64,000 bases of DNA from Saururus chinensis. Taxonomy: Eukaryota; Streptophyta; Magnoliopsida; Piperales; Saururaceae. The DNA lies in contig CP141148.1 of the NCBI GenBank assembly GCA_035235625.1, positions 35,465,057 through 35,529,056 of the forward strand, given 5' to 3'. The notes beneath the pieces were generated by a model. The model made no database searches. It saw nothing but the letters and a program-made list of their open reading frames with translations, and was not told the DNA's origin. Of this stretch, positions 41,401 to 53,269 are shown piece by piece; position 1 is the stretch's first letter; every line of letters begins with the position of its first letter. Position numbers and translations under genes: made by a program.

Positions 41401-43957
41401 TCTACACAAGAAATGAAAAAGGGTCGGGGTTGTCAATCCCTAAAGTTGTTCGTCCTGGACGATCCTGACCAAGGATGCCTCATTCTTACACAGATAATCT
41501 AGAGTAGGGGTGTTCGCCCAGGGACATCTCATGCGGAGGGGAGAGCCCGAATTCCCACATAGGGAACCCTAGAACACGTGGTAGCGGGTGTACATGGTAT
41601 ACCACATTGGATTCTCAGGGTCCAGATGACACTTATAATAATAATCTCAAATCCGCAAGACGAGTACACAACTCGTCCCCACATAATTCCATTTCTGTAG
41701 ACTCAATCCGGGGAGTGCACTCGTTCCACACAGGAACTCAAATCAATACATGTCCTTTCGGACCAATCAAGTTTTGATTAAGCCACGACCGATCAATCCG
41801 GCACGCAATTTCACCATATTGCATCCAATCGATCAAATTCAATTAACCTCGATAAAGCCTCAATTGGAAATCCAATTTCATGATGCATGCAACATGGTAC
41901 ATAAGTGGGCAAGGCATACATGAATCCTAATTCATGATAAGTGCTCTCATCAACCCCTAATGCATCATTCATAATTATAATATCAAACTTCAACATCATT
42001 ATTAAACCCCACATGTGTGTGTACCTAGTATAAACACTTCACTCAATGCATATCAATATGCTTGAAATTAACTCACTACTACACTACACATGTGAATTAA
42101 CATCTAATCATAAATTCCAACGGAATCATAGAAGAAGAATCATTGAAATCATAACTCAAATCAAAGCTCAACCACAAGCTAAACACATATAAGATCATTC
42201 ACTTCATCCTTAAGCCATGAGGTTCACTAACATTCACACATCAATTAACCACATTATATCATGACATATCAGTCCGTTAGTATGCTATAACTCTACTGAA
42301 AATACCCATAATCATAGAAAATCAACCATTTATAACTTTAAGATGGTAATTCCGACATCATATAACCAACCACAGTCATTCCACATAACTTTAAATATAT
42401 ATACCACAACTTCTAACATCAATAGAATGCTCTTCAAGTAGCTTATTATAGATCGAAACACTATACATAAACATAAAAATGATATTTTGAAGTAGATATG
42501 TCGAAATAAGCAACATACATAAAATTGTCAAATCCTGCAGTGTAGCCGTTCGAATACACTGCAGGGCCGTTCGATCGGCTAAATAGGAAAAATGCCAAAA
42601 CTGCAGTGTTGCCGTTCGAACGCCATGCATGGCCGTTCGAATGCCCATAAGGCAGATTCAACCTTCTTCTTCCTTTCGCATTTTCAAACCGAAACTCCAT
42701 TGATAAAACTCAAAATCACCATCTAACAACCTAAATGCCATTAAAAGTCAACCATAACTTCCAGAATGCTAATCCACATCATAATAAGATAAAATCCTAT
42801 GAAATCCGAATTAAAGATTACCATTTACTAATTATGCCATTAGAACACTAAATCAAGTAACTCTATTTAAAATAAACCACAAAATTAAGAGTTTTATCAT
42901 AGGAAGACTGAAATTTCGAAAGTCAATTACCTTATCCCTTGATTAGGCTTAGATTTGATGGTCAACCTTCTTGAAAACCTTACAAAGACATAGAGTTTGA
43001 ATTAAACTCTATTAAAACCGATTTAAGAGAGAAAACCCTAATCAAAAACTTAGATCTAGGGCTTGTTGAACATAAAAATTGAATTTTTAGAGCTAGGGTT
43101 TGAAGTAAAGATGTAAATAAGTAGTTTTGATATTTAAAAATGAATTAAAACAAAGGAGAAATGGTAGATTTAGAAGTGATTAAGAGAAAAGCTAAGATTT
43201 GGTGCTTAATTAGAATGAACTTACCTTAAACACCTTCTAATCCGAGTCTAATTGAGGATTAGGCCTAACCTCTCCTTCTCAGCTTATTCCCCAAAATGGG
43301 AATAACTCGGGTCTGACCTTTTATAGTAAGTTTTTGGGGTGTGTATGGGTAAATTGTGGGGTATGAATAGAAAAATAGGCTAAAAATGAGTAATTTAGTT
43401 ATTTGAGCACTAATAAAACCTAAAAAATTATGAAATTTTTTGTAAAGTCTTGTGTTGATGTCTGGGTTCATTTGGTCTAAAAACCAAAATTTTGACGGTG
43501 GGGCCTACAGGAGTTCCCGCTAAACACTAATTTTTAGAAAAATAGTAAAAATTCAAAAAAATTTCAAAAATTCACATTTGATTCAAAATAACTTAAAACC
43601 ACTAATAAAAAAGTTAATTTTGATTAAACCATTATAAATATCATTTATTTATGAAACCACCGAATTAATAAAAAAATGAGTTAAACAAGCAATAACTAAT
43701 AATTAAAGTGAAACGAAAACCGGTTTAAGATCAGAGATCTTACATTTACCATTCTAAAGCTCGATAATATTCGGCTCGTTAACACCCCTAGGTATACTTA
43801 AACTCAGCTCGAGCATATTTGAGCTTGAATCTAGTTCAAGTTGAGCCTAATTTGAATCAAGCTTAGTTTAAGCCGAACTGAGCAGAGCAAGACATGCTTG
43901 ATGAGTCGGCTTGGCTCGTTAACAACCCTATGCATGCCTCAAGAGCCTTGGGACTAC

Positions 43958-44823
43958 TAGGGTTGTCAACAGGTACCTATTTACTCGGCTCACCTGACCA
44001 CCCAAATGAAGTTAGTGGGCAAGTAATTTATAAATGGGAAATGGGTAAAATACACAAGTAATTTTAGTCGCTTGTTTATTAACCCGAAAGGGTATGGGTA
44101 TCCCCTCATCTGTAATTGTTACCTGATTCATTTAATACACTACTTTACCCATTCAACCATTCTATTCTCTTTAACCTAACCCAATTGTTAATGACAACTA
44201 TCTCTATGCCAAAGTTGTAAATTTTATTAAAAATAAATCAAAATTATATGAGGATAAATCCCAAACTTGAGTGATATACTTGGGGATGTGGATATAGCAA
44301 AGGAGGTTGTTGAAGTGACATCCATAGAAGTATTTTGTGAGCATAAAATTAGCTTTGGTTGTTAGGTCTTTTTGTATCATCATTTCTTTTATTATTTCTC
44401 ATCTATAAAGTTGTGATTTTTCGTTGATGAACTTGTTAAATGTCTAAGAGTTTGTCTAATGAGTAATGGACCTATCAGAATACAAAAAAAAACTATATGA
44501 ATGTCTTGTTACAAAGATGAATGTCATTGTTCTAAAATTGGCTTTTCTAATAAGTGAAGTTGTTGGTGTTTTTTTGTTTATTTATTATGATGAAGGTTCA
44601 TGAGCAATCATTGATTTCAAACTATGCAATTAGCTCTTAACTCAAGTTGTTCAATTGCATATTTACTTTTTAACCACTTGTTTGACTGACCGATAGGTAA
44701 TGGGGGATAACATGTAAAGTATGACTAATGATAGGAGAAATAAGTAATTTATAGGGTATGAGTAAATTTTTTGGAAGCGAATAAAGCCTTACATGACCCA
44801 TACCCTACCCTTTGACAGCCCTA
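43958..44823. mobile_element. hAT-like non-autonomous element (866 bp)
   Basis: Termini TAGGGTTGTCAACAGGTACC and, reverse-complemented, TAGGGCTGTCAAAGGGTAGG are inverted repeats of the hAT type. They are flanked by 8-bp duplications GGGACTAC (43950-43957) and GCGACTAC (44824-44831), 7 of 8 matching. Subterminal TACCCATACCC-like motifs occur near both ends. No transposase frame. Confidence 0.8.
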
Positions 44824-44831
44824 GCGACTAC

Positions 44832-46679
44832 ATGATTTTAATAATGCTATTTACACCCATAATACAAGGAGCACATGTATTTATTATCCTACCCGCCCTC
44901 CAAAATTAGGCATTGTCAGATTCAATTTGACAGCTCACAATGCACCCCAACCACATTCAAATATGAGTCAATGTGCACTTTAACTAGTTCTATAGTAAAA
45001 TCAGAGTTGAATATTCTTACATGATTATATTGTTTAAATTTGTAAATGAGTATTTTAGTTATTGGAGTTTTATGGCTTTTAAAGTTTGACTCGTATGATT
45101 TTTGAAGTCAATTATGAAGTCATTTTAATTTTGTGTCACTCAGACAACTAAGTAGGAATGAGGGGAGTTTAATGGAGTTTTAATACTATGGTTTAACCCA
45201 CTCAAATTATATTAAATTAAATAATAGTTTGTTCTCTTCTTTTCCAAGGTTGTTTGCAACTTGCAAGATCAAGATAAATGTGGCACCGTGCGTGATTAAT
45301 TAATATTTACTTTATGAGATACAAGCATTGACCATGATGTGGCCCCTCATTTAATTGTTTCCTTCATTTGTATCTATCGTATCATGGTTGGTGTTTCATA
45401 CTATCTTTTCAATCAAAACGTTAGTTTTGGTCAACTCGGCTTAACAAATTTATTCGATTTTGTTCATTATCATTGCGGCAGCCTCCACAAATGATCAGGG
45501 CTTGGTGCTAAGAAGATAGAAAAAAATGTCATATCGTGTTTGATAACACAATTTCACAAATGAACTTTATTTTATTTTGTTTAAGTCAATTGATTTTTTA
45601 CCATATTGTTTTTGTTTGCATCAAAAGTACTTGTAATAAAGAAATCAAGTATAATTCCCGGCTTGAAGGGTACATTTGGTTAGCAGGAGGTGAAAAGGTT
45701 GTTTATGAAGATTAAAACTTAATGACTTGTTTGGTAACACATTGAAGAACAAAGAAGAAACCTTTAAATGTTAAAGGGCCGTTCCTCCTCCCCCACAAAG
45801 TGATTATTTTTGGAAGCACATCTTTTTTTTATGATGTGATGTTTTATACTCAGTAGAAAAATTATTTTGAAAACGTGGCATAAATGAGAGGTGATAATAA
45901 GCGCCTACGCCAACTGGTGTGCACCCATTGTTTTTGGGTAGTGTGCATGATTCAATAATTTGGATGACCTTTTAAATAAGAAGGCAGACATGTTTTTATT
46001 AATCACCCTCCTCACAAAATGTGCGCTGTAGTGTTAGGAAAATACTAATTGTCTTTTTGCTCCACAAGAAAGTTGATATTTAAATTTTATTTTATTTATA
46101 TTAAAAATTTACTCCGGATAATTGGATTAAGAAAAGTGAATCTCCATATTGTTGGGTCTGACATATTTTTTTTATTTAATTAGCTTCATTGTCTTTAAAG
46201 TAGGTGAGCTAATTTAAATGGGCGAGCAGGTATGGTTGATCGCCATTTGCTCTCCACTTTGTTTATATGGAGGAAATGAAGAATAAACTAAGAGAGGATG
46301 ATGGCAACTACATCATTAGTGGTGAAAAAGTAGTAAAACTAAGGTTCTACGATGTTACATAACTACATAGCATGATCCTTAGTATGGTTACTCAGGGACA
46401 GAATTGAGTTATGATAGTAGGGCCCACGGCCCCTTTGTAGTTTGGAGCTTGTTTTATATATCTAATGTATATGTCTTGGATGGCGCATGCTAAGCCTCTA
46501 TACCATACTTAGTACTCCTATTTAGGGTTGAAACAGGGTCAGGGATTAGTGAGGTCTGAGCTGGGCCCGGGCCCTAGCTTGCCAACTTAACTTAAGTTTG
46601 GAGCCCAACCAAACCCAAGGTAGTCTTCTAACATTTCGGCCCTGACTTGACCCTTAGCTCACTCGGGGCTTTTTCCTAT
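44832..46679. other. AT-rich spacer
   Basis: No supported gene between the hAT-like element and the Mutator-like element. A GGGCCCGGGCCC-containing patch near 46560-46600 is the only compositional change and has no clear meaning. Confidence 0.55.
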
Positions 46680-46815
46680 TTAAATTTTGAACGGTGCTAT
46701 TTGAACCCCGTTTTTCTCCCTGTGTCCCCCGTTACTTGTACACCCCAAATGCAAAACTTAAAACTGCTCACTTAAACCCCACTTCCACAAAATATTCTAA
46801 AACAACTTTATCAAT

Positions 46816-48414
46816 GTGTATACCCCGCCCTTTCCTCCCTCCAGGCTTCACCACTTAAACCCCTCTTCGGCTTCTCCGGTCTCCCCCAACGGCGCCGGTC
46901 TCCCCCAGCAGCTCCGGTCTCCCCCAGCGGCTCAAATCTTCGTCTCCACCAGATTGGATATGCGTGATAATCCAATTTCCCTGTCAGAGCCTCAAGCTTC
47001 CCCTATTTCGCAACTCCGCCGGAACACTTAATTGTTTTTGCGCCGCTACCAGCGCCTCCAGCTCCAGATCTCCCGGTCTAGCACCTCTACCAGTGCCTCC
47101 AGGTCTAGATCTCCCGCTCTAGCACCTCCACCAGCGACTCCAGATCCAGCATTTGCCCCTGCCATTAAAAAGGTCAGTTTTTTATTTTCCCTCTGTTTTG
47201 CTACAATAGTTGGATTCACATACTAGTGGTTTTTGTGTTTGTTCATTTTCCAATTTTAATTCTCGTTTGCCACTCTTACAAGCTTAATTGGTAATTAGGG
47301 AATATGTGTTGTGTTTAAACCGGAGACTGTGTTTTGTGTGGAGTTAAAGGAGCTGTTTGACATTTATGATTATTGACTATGATTTTTTTTAATTTCTATT
47401 TCCTATGCCGCTTTTTGGTAAATGGAGAAATATAACTTCTGTTTTATATCTTCTTGACATTAAGACAGGCATTTTTAGATCTTAGTTGGAGTTGGAGAGG
47501 TACAAGTAAGATGAAGATTTGAGTTGAGACATTGAGGATGAGGATCCTCCGAAGCAGTAATTTGAATGGCAAAATATGATTTTATCTCAACAAATGTGTT
47601 CTCCAGTTCAATGTTATTGCTCTTTTTATGATACTTTTCCCGTGTGTCTAGCTGCATATTTTATATGAATTGATGGGTTGATCATTTTGGCAATCTCATC
47701 ATGTAAATAGTTGTTTGTATTTGTCATAACATTTCTTCAAAAAAGGCTCTATCTGGGCATTACTTTAAGTTCGCTGTCCATAATTTAGTAAGGGTAAATT
47801 GCCTTAAGACGTGATATATGATGAATGATACAGAAGAAGGTTGAATTTTTAGTTTATTTGTATGTTTAAGGCTAGGAAGCATGGATATAGATATCTAAGT
47901 TTATTGTGGTTGAAATATTTATTTGAGTGTCTATGGAAACATATTAAAATACAGGTACTTTTGCTGAATGGTTCACATGATAGAGAAACTGCTGTATTAA
48001 ATGCATCTTATTTTGTAACTGCCATCATAGATGCACTTAATCGAACTCTTGGTGACCCTCATAATTCTCTCAGCAACCTTGTAACTAAACAGGGATACTT
48101 CAATGCAGGTCAAATATTTAATTCATTCTAATGCTCTGAGCTACTAAAATAATCTTTTGTTTTGCACAACCTAATGACTATGTAAATGCTTTGTTGGTGC
48201 CAAGAAAGCTCATGTGACCAAATCTCATTCTTATTGCACGATTCATGTTGTGTTTATTTTGAGTGTTCTAATTCTTATTGCAGTGGTATTATGGGGTTTA
48301 TGCATATATTTTGAGTGTTCTAATTCTTATTGCATTATGGTATTATGGGCTAACCTTTGCTTTGATTCTCCATACACTAGGTGTTGAGGATACACCCAAC
48401 AGCATCAAATAGAG
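46816..48414 (+). CDS. Gene-like structure inside the MULE, unknown product
   Basis: I do not recognise this product. A proline- and serine-rich frame (46816-47031, then 47041-47174 ending in AAAAAG|GTCAGT) is followed by an exon at 47955-48108 bordered by ACAG and AG|GTCAAA. It reads VLLLNGSHDRETAVLNASYF, then VTAIIDALNRTLGDPHNSLS and NLVTKQGYFNA. A third segment after ..CTAG|GTGTTGAGG near 48380 continues in phase as GVEDTPNSIK and stops. The middle exon has clean borders and good codon structure, so it may be a captured host exon (Pack-MULE) or a MULE accessory gene. The first frame carries an in-frame stop at 47029-47031, so the upstream model is uncertain. Confidence 0.4.
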
Positions 48415-48770
48415 GCGACGAACTGAAGCAAAAGATGGAGTTGCTGATGATGATCAATTTTAGTCTTAGAGACCTTTAAATTTCATGTACGGAGACATTT
48501 TCTGCAGCTATTTTTATTTGTGTAAGGAACTTCAGATATTTGAAAACAGTGGACGCGTTATTTGTATAAGATTAATTGTTGTGCTGCTATAGTTTAGTTG
48601 TATGGCGAAAACAGGTGATTGAAAAGTTATGTTGAACAGGATGAAAAATGTGCACCAGTTTAGTTGTATACGATTAATTGTTGTGATGCTACAGGATGAA
48701 GATTATGCATGGTGTTTCACAAAAGAACCCTTGCAACCTACCTCACAAAAGAACCCCCCATTAATCACTT

Positions 48771-49167
48771 GAAGATGTTATTGTTTTCGCGTTGACGGGG
48801 GGTACCCCCCGCCATTTCAAAGACAATAACTGGAAGATGTTACTGTCTTTGCGTTGACGGGGGGTACCCCCTGCCAAATTGTGTATGAAGTGGCGGGGGC
48901 CACCCCGTGCCCGTAACATTCTTTGCAAATAGACGGGGGGTGCCCCCGCCACGAAAATGACAGTAAGTCGAAGATGTTACTGTCTTTGCATTGACGGGGG
49001 GTACCCCCCGCCACTCCAAAGACAGTAACTGGAAGATGTTACTGTCTTCGCGTTGACAGGGGGTACCCACCGCCACTTTGTGTATGAAGTGGCGGGTGGG
49101 TCTTGGCCCCCGTCTGATTCTTTGCAACGCGGTGGGGGGTGGCCCCTGCCACGATACAAACAGTAAC
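48771..49167. repeat. Dimeric palindromic minisatellite in the MULE
   Basis: Four units start at GAAGATGTTA-like sites 48771, 48833, 48970 and 49032, giving lengths 62, 137, 62 and about 136 bp: a 199-bp short-long dimer present twice. Each unit carries GGGGGGTACCCCCC-type palindromes (GACGGGGGGTACCCCCCGCC). Unit junctions form a second hairpin, AAAGACAGTAAC-(8 nt)-GTTACTGTCTTT. Long units add GGCGGGGGCCACCCCG and GGGGGGTGCCCCCGCC modules. A related AGCAGGGGCTAGCCCCTGCC hairpin recurs alone near 50142-50170. Confidence 0.9.
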
Positions 49168-49334
49168 TCTAAGAACTATTCAACCATTGAGTAACTATTT
49201 GAAGTGAATTAACTCATCTAGTACATATATAGAAATTTTCCAATTGCATCCAAAATATCATTAATATCTATCCGTAAACACTTTTAATACATCCCATCTT
49301 TATTTAGGATTCCACTGTCGGCTCTCCAAAACTA

Positions 49335-49847
49335 TCACATAGTGAAACCATGCCTCATACAAATTTCTTTGGCCCATTTTATTAAAGCGTCTCGTGATGA
49401 GAACACCTGCAAGTTGATAAACATATATTATTCTTGACATTTCTTCAATTAATATGACATATTGTCACAACATTCATGATTTTACCTTATCATCAGAAAA
49501 TGCAAAAGATATATCCATATTTAAGATGTCGCCCTCGCTTTGGCCTTCTCTTTCATATACATCCTGTTAACAAAGAGTTGTATGATAAGATTTTCATTTC
49601 ACAACATTAGAAAATACCATAATTCTTTGTGTTGCCTTATATTTTTCTTTTTAGATAGAAAAATGGTCTATACCTCTTTCGAAGACTGGTTTTCTACCTC
49701 ACCATATGTTTCATTCGCCTCTATTTGTTTCAATGAACATGGAACAATCTCGTCTATTTCCTCGTTTGAAGCAATACACCCATTATTCTTGATAATAGAT
49801 GACATCAAATACATAAAAGACGAAGATTCACCAGCAAGATGCTTCAT
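49335..49847 (-). CDS. MULE/FAR1-type N-terminal protein, truncated
   Basis: Three exons (49674-49847, 49486-49563, 49335-49406) with GT/AG borders and phase-0 junctions encode 107 residues starting MKHLAGESSSFMYLMSSIIK. The last exon reads VFSSRDALIKWAKEICMRHG-FTM and stops. The F.SRDALIKWAKE...HGF pattern is the start of the FAR1-like zinc-binding region found at the N-terminus of many plant MULE transposases; the expected continuation (IVIKRSD-like and the DDE core) is missing. The reading is inferred from motif and splice signals. It is a degenerate transposase remnant or a small accessory protein. Confidence 0.6.
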
Positions 49848-50649
49848 TCTTGATTGACTTAATCAATAAGCTATAGTCACCTATGATAACACAAATTAAG
49901 AGTAATGAAATTCTAGGACGATCATAAACAAACAAACAATACTTGGCAAGAACTAACAAAAGTTTTTAGCTCATCAATATACATTATTGTACTTATAAGT
50001 GGGTTATCCCCATGTAGATATAATCACATTGTTGCATAGTTTACCCTCCGCAAGTATACTAATTTAAGCTCTGCAAGTATACTATTTGAAGTTTTTACTT
50101 AGTTAATATGTGGTAGGGGGTGGTCCCCGTGAAGTGAAGAACAATGTAGCAGGGGCTAGCCCCTGCCAAAAAAATAATAGAAGGTTGCATCTGTAAACGT
50201 TCTAGCAGAAAAAAATCTGAAAAACTTGTATCTGGAAGTGTAAAGACGGTCTCTGGAAGTGTAAAAACGTCATTGATGAACAAAGGAAGAAAACTTACAA
50301 AAAAGGTAGGTCGCCGGAGCTTTTCTACCCACCACCGGAGTTTTTAAATCGTTGCCGGAGCTAAGGTGTATGTCGATGACAATAATATTCTCTGATCGCC
50401 GGCGGCTACAGTGCTTGCCGGCGGCCTTGAGGAAGAGGAGAGTAAAAAATCTATTTCATTAGGTTAACTTCTCAAGTAAAAACGTGGGGGAAAAAAGAGT
50501 AAGTCATAAAAAGGTAGATGGGGGATAAATGAGTAAATTAGGGAGGGGGAAAGCGGGGTATAAAAGTAATAAAATATTCAGACTTTTCACTTTCATTTGG
50601 GGGATAGTGGAAAAAAATAGCGGTTTAAATAGCCAGCTTCTTAAATTTT

Positions 50650-52429
50650 TCATTAAAATTATTAAATTTTAGCCTTTAGGTGGGGTCCCACCCGTGTGCC
50701 TCTGGCTTTTTGGGTTGGGTAATTTGTGGCAAAGATGAGAGTTTGGAAGTTTTGCAACTTTTAAATAAGTAACTTCTTCCATGAATCCATCTATCTCTTA
50801 GCGATGTGAGACTATCTACTACCAAAGAAAATTATTTCCTACAATTTAAGCTGGGCCAGCGGACTTACATGCTTTTTATAGTTGGACCCAAACAGGACCC
50901 TGTTTACAACAATTCTAAAAGTTTCAGGCTTGACCCACATATGGGCTTTGAAAATATCATGTTCGAGCCTAACGGCTGGACTGAGTGACCAAGCAACCTA
51001 TGTTTCATTTCTACTCGTATGTACCATTATCATGGGCTTGGTCATTAAGCCCAACAGGAAATCATTTTCCTAAAATCAATTAGTGTTGATTACTGTGTTG
51101 TCCTTATGGTATATACACCCTAATTAAGCTGCTTTTGAAAGTATGCATGCTAAAGTCGCTCTTATGTGGAGTTGTGATCAGACAGTGAAACATTGCCCGC
51201 CGTTGATCATAAAAAAACGACAATGCATACATAAGTACAGAAACTCCATATAAGGTTTGTATATTTTTTGTGAACTTAATATGTGCGCCATCAATTTCTC
51301 ATTATGGGCGTCCGACAAAGAGCTGATCACAACTCTTTATGCTAAGTACAGTTGAGTTTGTCCCCGTGACAATTAGTGTAATAGCTTCAACCCAATAATT
51401 ATTTTTTATTACTAAGTATAAAATCATTGTTTGACCTTGTTAACATACATTTAGAATAAACAACAACTTCGCACTATGTTTTTCAACCATGGCTGCAACT
51501 TGGAGCAGCAAGGTGGTTGATTTACTTCTTGCTCACCCACTTGGACTAAGTAACAATAGATTGACCCAACGTCCATTTGATGTGTTTACTTGTAGACATT
51601 GACAAAATTGCCGTCAATTTAAATGTACTATCAGTTTGCCTGTGGTGGGTAGTTGTTACTTCTTTCCATTTTTTTATCATTACAACACAACTGATCCGGG
51701 ACTTCAACATTTCACCAAGTTGTCTTCAAGTCAAAGAAATGGGTCAAAAACCTAAGTTGCAGTTTTTTTTGGTAAGTTACAGTCCTTTTAAAACACGACA
51801 AAAAAACCCCATGAAATACCTTAAAGTATTTAATTAAACAAGCCTTACTAAGATTTTATTAATAGAGGGCCAGATTTTATTATTACTTCTCATTTTTTTG
51901 TGTTCAAGTACGTAGGGCATGACTAGAAAGGGCATGATAACCCGCCTCTTAGAGCACTATATCATGCCGCCAATCTCATTGGATATGTAAAGGGCCTAAT
52001 TGCCATCATATGCACAAGGTAAATTAGGGTAGCCAAATAGAGTAGGGGCTCGAACTCAAGACCTTTGCTGTAGGAAGATAACCATATATGAGCAACATGT
52101 TTGAGTGAAAACTGGGGTTTTACTTTATCCATAATGCTTGAAATGATTCATGGTCTTTTCTACTGCTTGTCTTTACTTCAACGACACCTTAAAACAAAAA
52201 ACTGAACTCCTAATTCAAGTTACCCAAAAAATCATTTTAGTTAAAGGGATAGTTAATTAATAATAATTGTTCTAAAACATGAGTTCTGCAACTGATGTAA
52301 GAGGTTTACGCTTAATGTCCTTTCTCAATTGGCATCAACAGCTAGAAAAGATCAGATAGATTCACATAACTAGTTAGATGCTCATCATAAAAATAAACGC
52401 TTAATGACCTTTCTTAATTGGCCGTAAAA
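50650..52429. other. Intergenic spacer, nothing recognised
   Basis: No gene is supported. Short frames near 50.8-51.1 and 51.6-51.8 kb lack motifs. The sequence TTTACGCTTAATGTCCTTTC near 52307 is repeated nearly exactly at about 52398, next to the CACTA terminus. Confidence 0.5.
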
Positions 52430-52621
52430 TGAAAACTTTAGCGATGACTGCAGCCATCGCTAAAGCCAAACAAACCATCACCGTAGATTCAATAGCAACA
52501 AGGGGGCAAGGATTTTCAGTGTGGCCATGACCATCGCTAATGGTTTTTGCGATGCCATTTTCAGCGATGGAGTGTTGACCGCCGCTAATAACCGTCGCTG
52601 AAAGACAATTTTTTTGTAGTG
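52430..52621 (-). mobile_element. CACTA (En/Spm) transposon terminus
   Basis: Read on the minus strand from 52621 it begins CACTACAAAAAAATTGTCTT, followed by repeated AGCGACGG/AGCGATGG subterminal motifs in both orientations (TTTCAGCGACGG, TTAGCGATGG, CATCGCTAAAG). That is a typical CACTA end with subterminal binding repeats. The opposite CACTA end and any transposase are not visible nearby, so this is a fragment or a very short derivative. Confidence 0.75.
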
Positions 52622-53269
52622 AGCATATTACTTTTGTGAATTTATGTAACTTATGCAACTTGATTTGGTTGGGATTAAGCAGCGACAATGAAATAAGATC
52701 ATAATAAATCAAAGAACTAGTTAAATGGTTACAACTTATGTAATTATGTTTAGAAACTTCTGATATTTATTTGGGATTTATCATTAGCAGTTTCACAATG
52801 TCATAAAAATTTAAATTCTCATCTGAGTTCTCTTTTGTTTCAGCTACTAGCCGGGAGGAAATTGTTTTGTGGTATTTCAGTTTGTAATTAAAAGTAACAA
52901 AGACAGACTGTAAGTATCAGATATGATCTTTCCAACTTTGTTATCAAAATATAATAGAACAGCTTATAGCAACTTGAACTTTTCCGCTTCCTTTTCTTTT
53001 GGATTTATATACTCATTCATACAGATCATAGAATAATCATGGCCTGATACCTAACTTGAGCGAGGCGTTAATATTAAAACCGTTTATGGTCAATAATGTG
53101 ACTGCTTTGTATACAAAAACTATCAAATGCATCCTCTTTTGAGGTATTTTTAATTTGTGTGGGTGATGATCCCCTAATTGTCTATCAACAATTGGTTGAC
53201 TGTGATGACATACTCTATATAACCTATAAGTTGGACTCTTTTGGTCCAGAACCAATTAGACCATGATAT

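Larger units (their letters stand above)
39868..43744 (-). mobile_element. 3.9 kb TG...CA non-coding element, possibly a solo LTR
   Basis: On the minus strand the element begins TGTAAGATCTCTGATC and ends GCGTCAAGGCGTGACA. It is bounded by a near-identical 5-bp duplication, TTTAG (39863-39867) and TTTAC (43745-43749). TG...CA ends and a 5-bp target duplication fit an LTR; the absence of any pol or gag fits a solo LTR or a non-autonomous derivative. A minus-strand TATAAAAGG (43317-43325) sits about 420 bp in, followed by a good splice-donor-like AAG|GTAAG at 43225. The interior carries a 56-bp array and other short duplications. It inserted into the hAT-like element, so it is the younger of the two. 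Confidence 0.55.
39285..43790. mobile_element. hAT-like non-autonomous element split by a later insertion
   Basis: Left terminus TAGAGGTGTTAAAGTAAGCT and right terminus (reverse complement) TAGGGGTGTTAACGAGCCGA are hAT-type ends. They are flanked by an 8-bp target duplication, GGTATGCT (39277-39284) and GGTATACT (43791-43798), 7 of 8 matching. Both subterminal regions are rich in GCTCGA/GGCTCGGCTTGG repeats, common in plant hAT elements. Without the inserted 39868-43744 element it would be about 625 bp with no coding capacity. A second hAT-like end, GTTAACAACCCTA, follows at 43930 and may be another relic. Confidence 0.7.
46689..50640. mobile_element. Mutator-like element (MULE), 3952 bp
   Basis: A perfect 9-bp target duplication, TTAAATTTT, lies at 46680-46688 and 50641-50649. 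The termini pair over about 42 bp: left GAACGGTGCTATTTGAACCC, right (reverse complement) GAAGCTGGCTATTTAAACCG, both running into CCCCC. A 9-bp duplication with GGTGCTATTT-type ends is the Mutator superfamily signature. Inside are a plus-strand intron-bearing gene-like structure, a GC-rich palindromic minisatellite, and a minus-strand three-exon frame resembling the N-terminus of MULE/FAR1-type proteins. No transposase catalytic core is visible, so it is non-autonomous. Confidence 0.88.

Noticed and set aside
48761-49159. Repeated peptide WRGVPPVNAKT on the minus strand
   Set aside because: It arises from translating the palindromic minisatellite in several frames, not from a protein gene.
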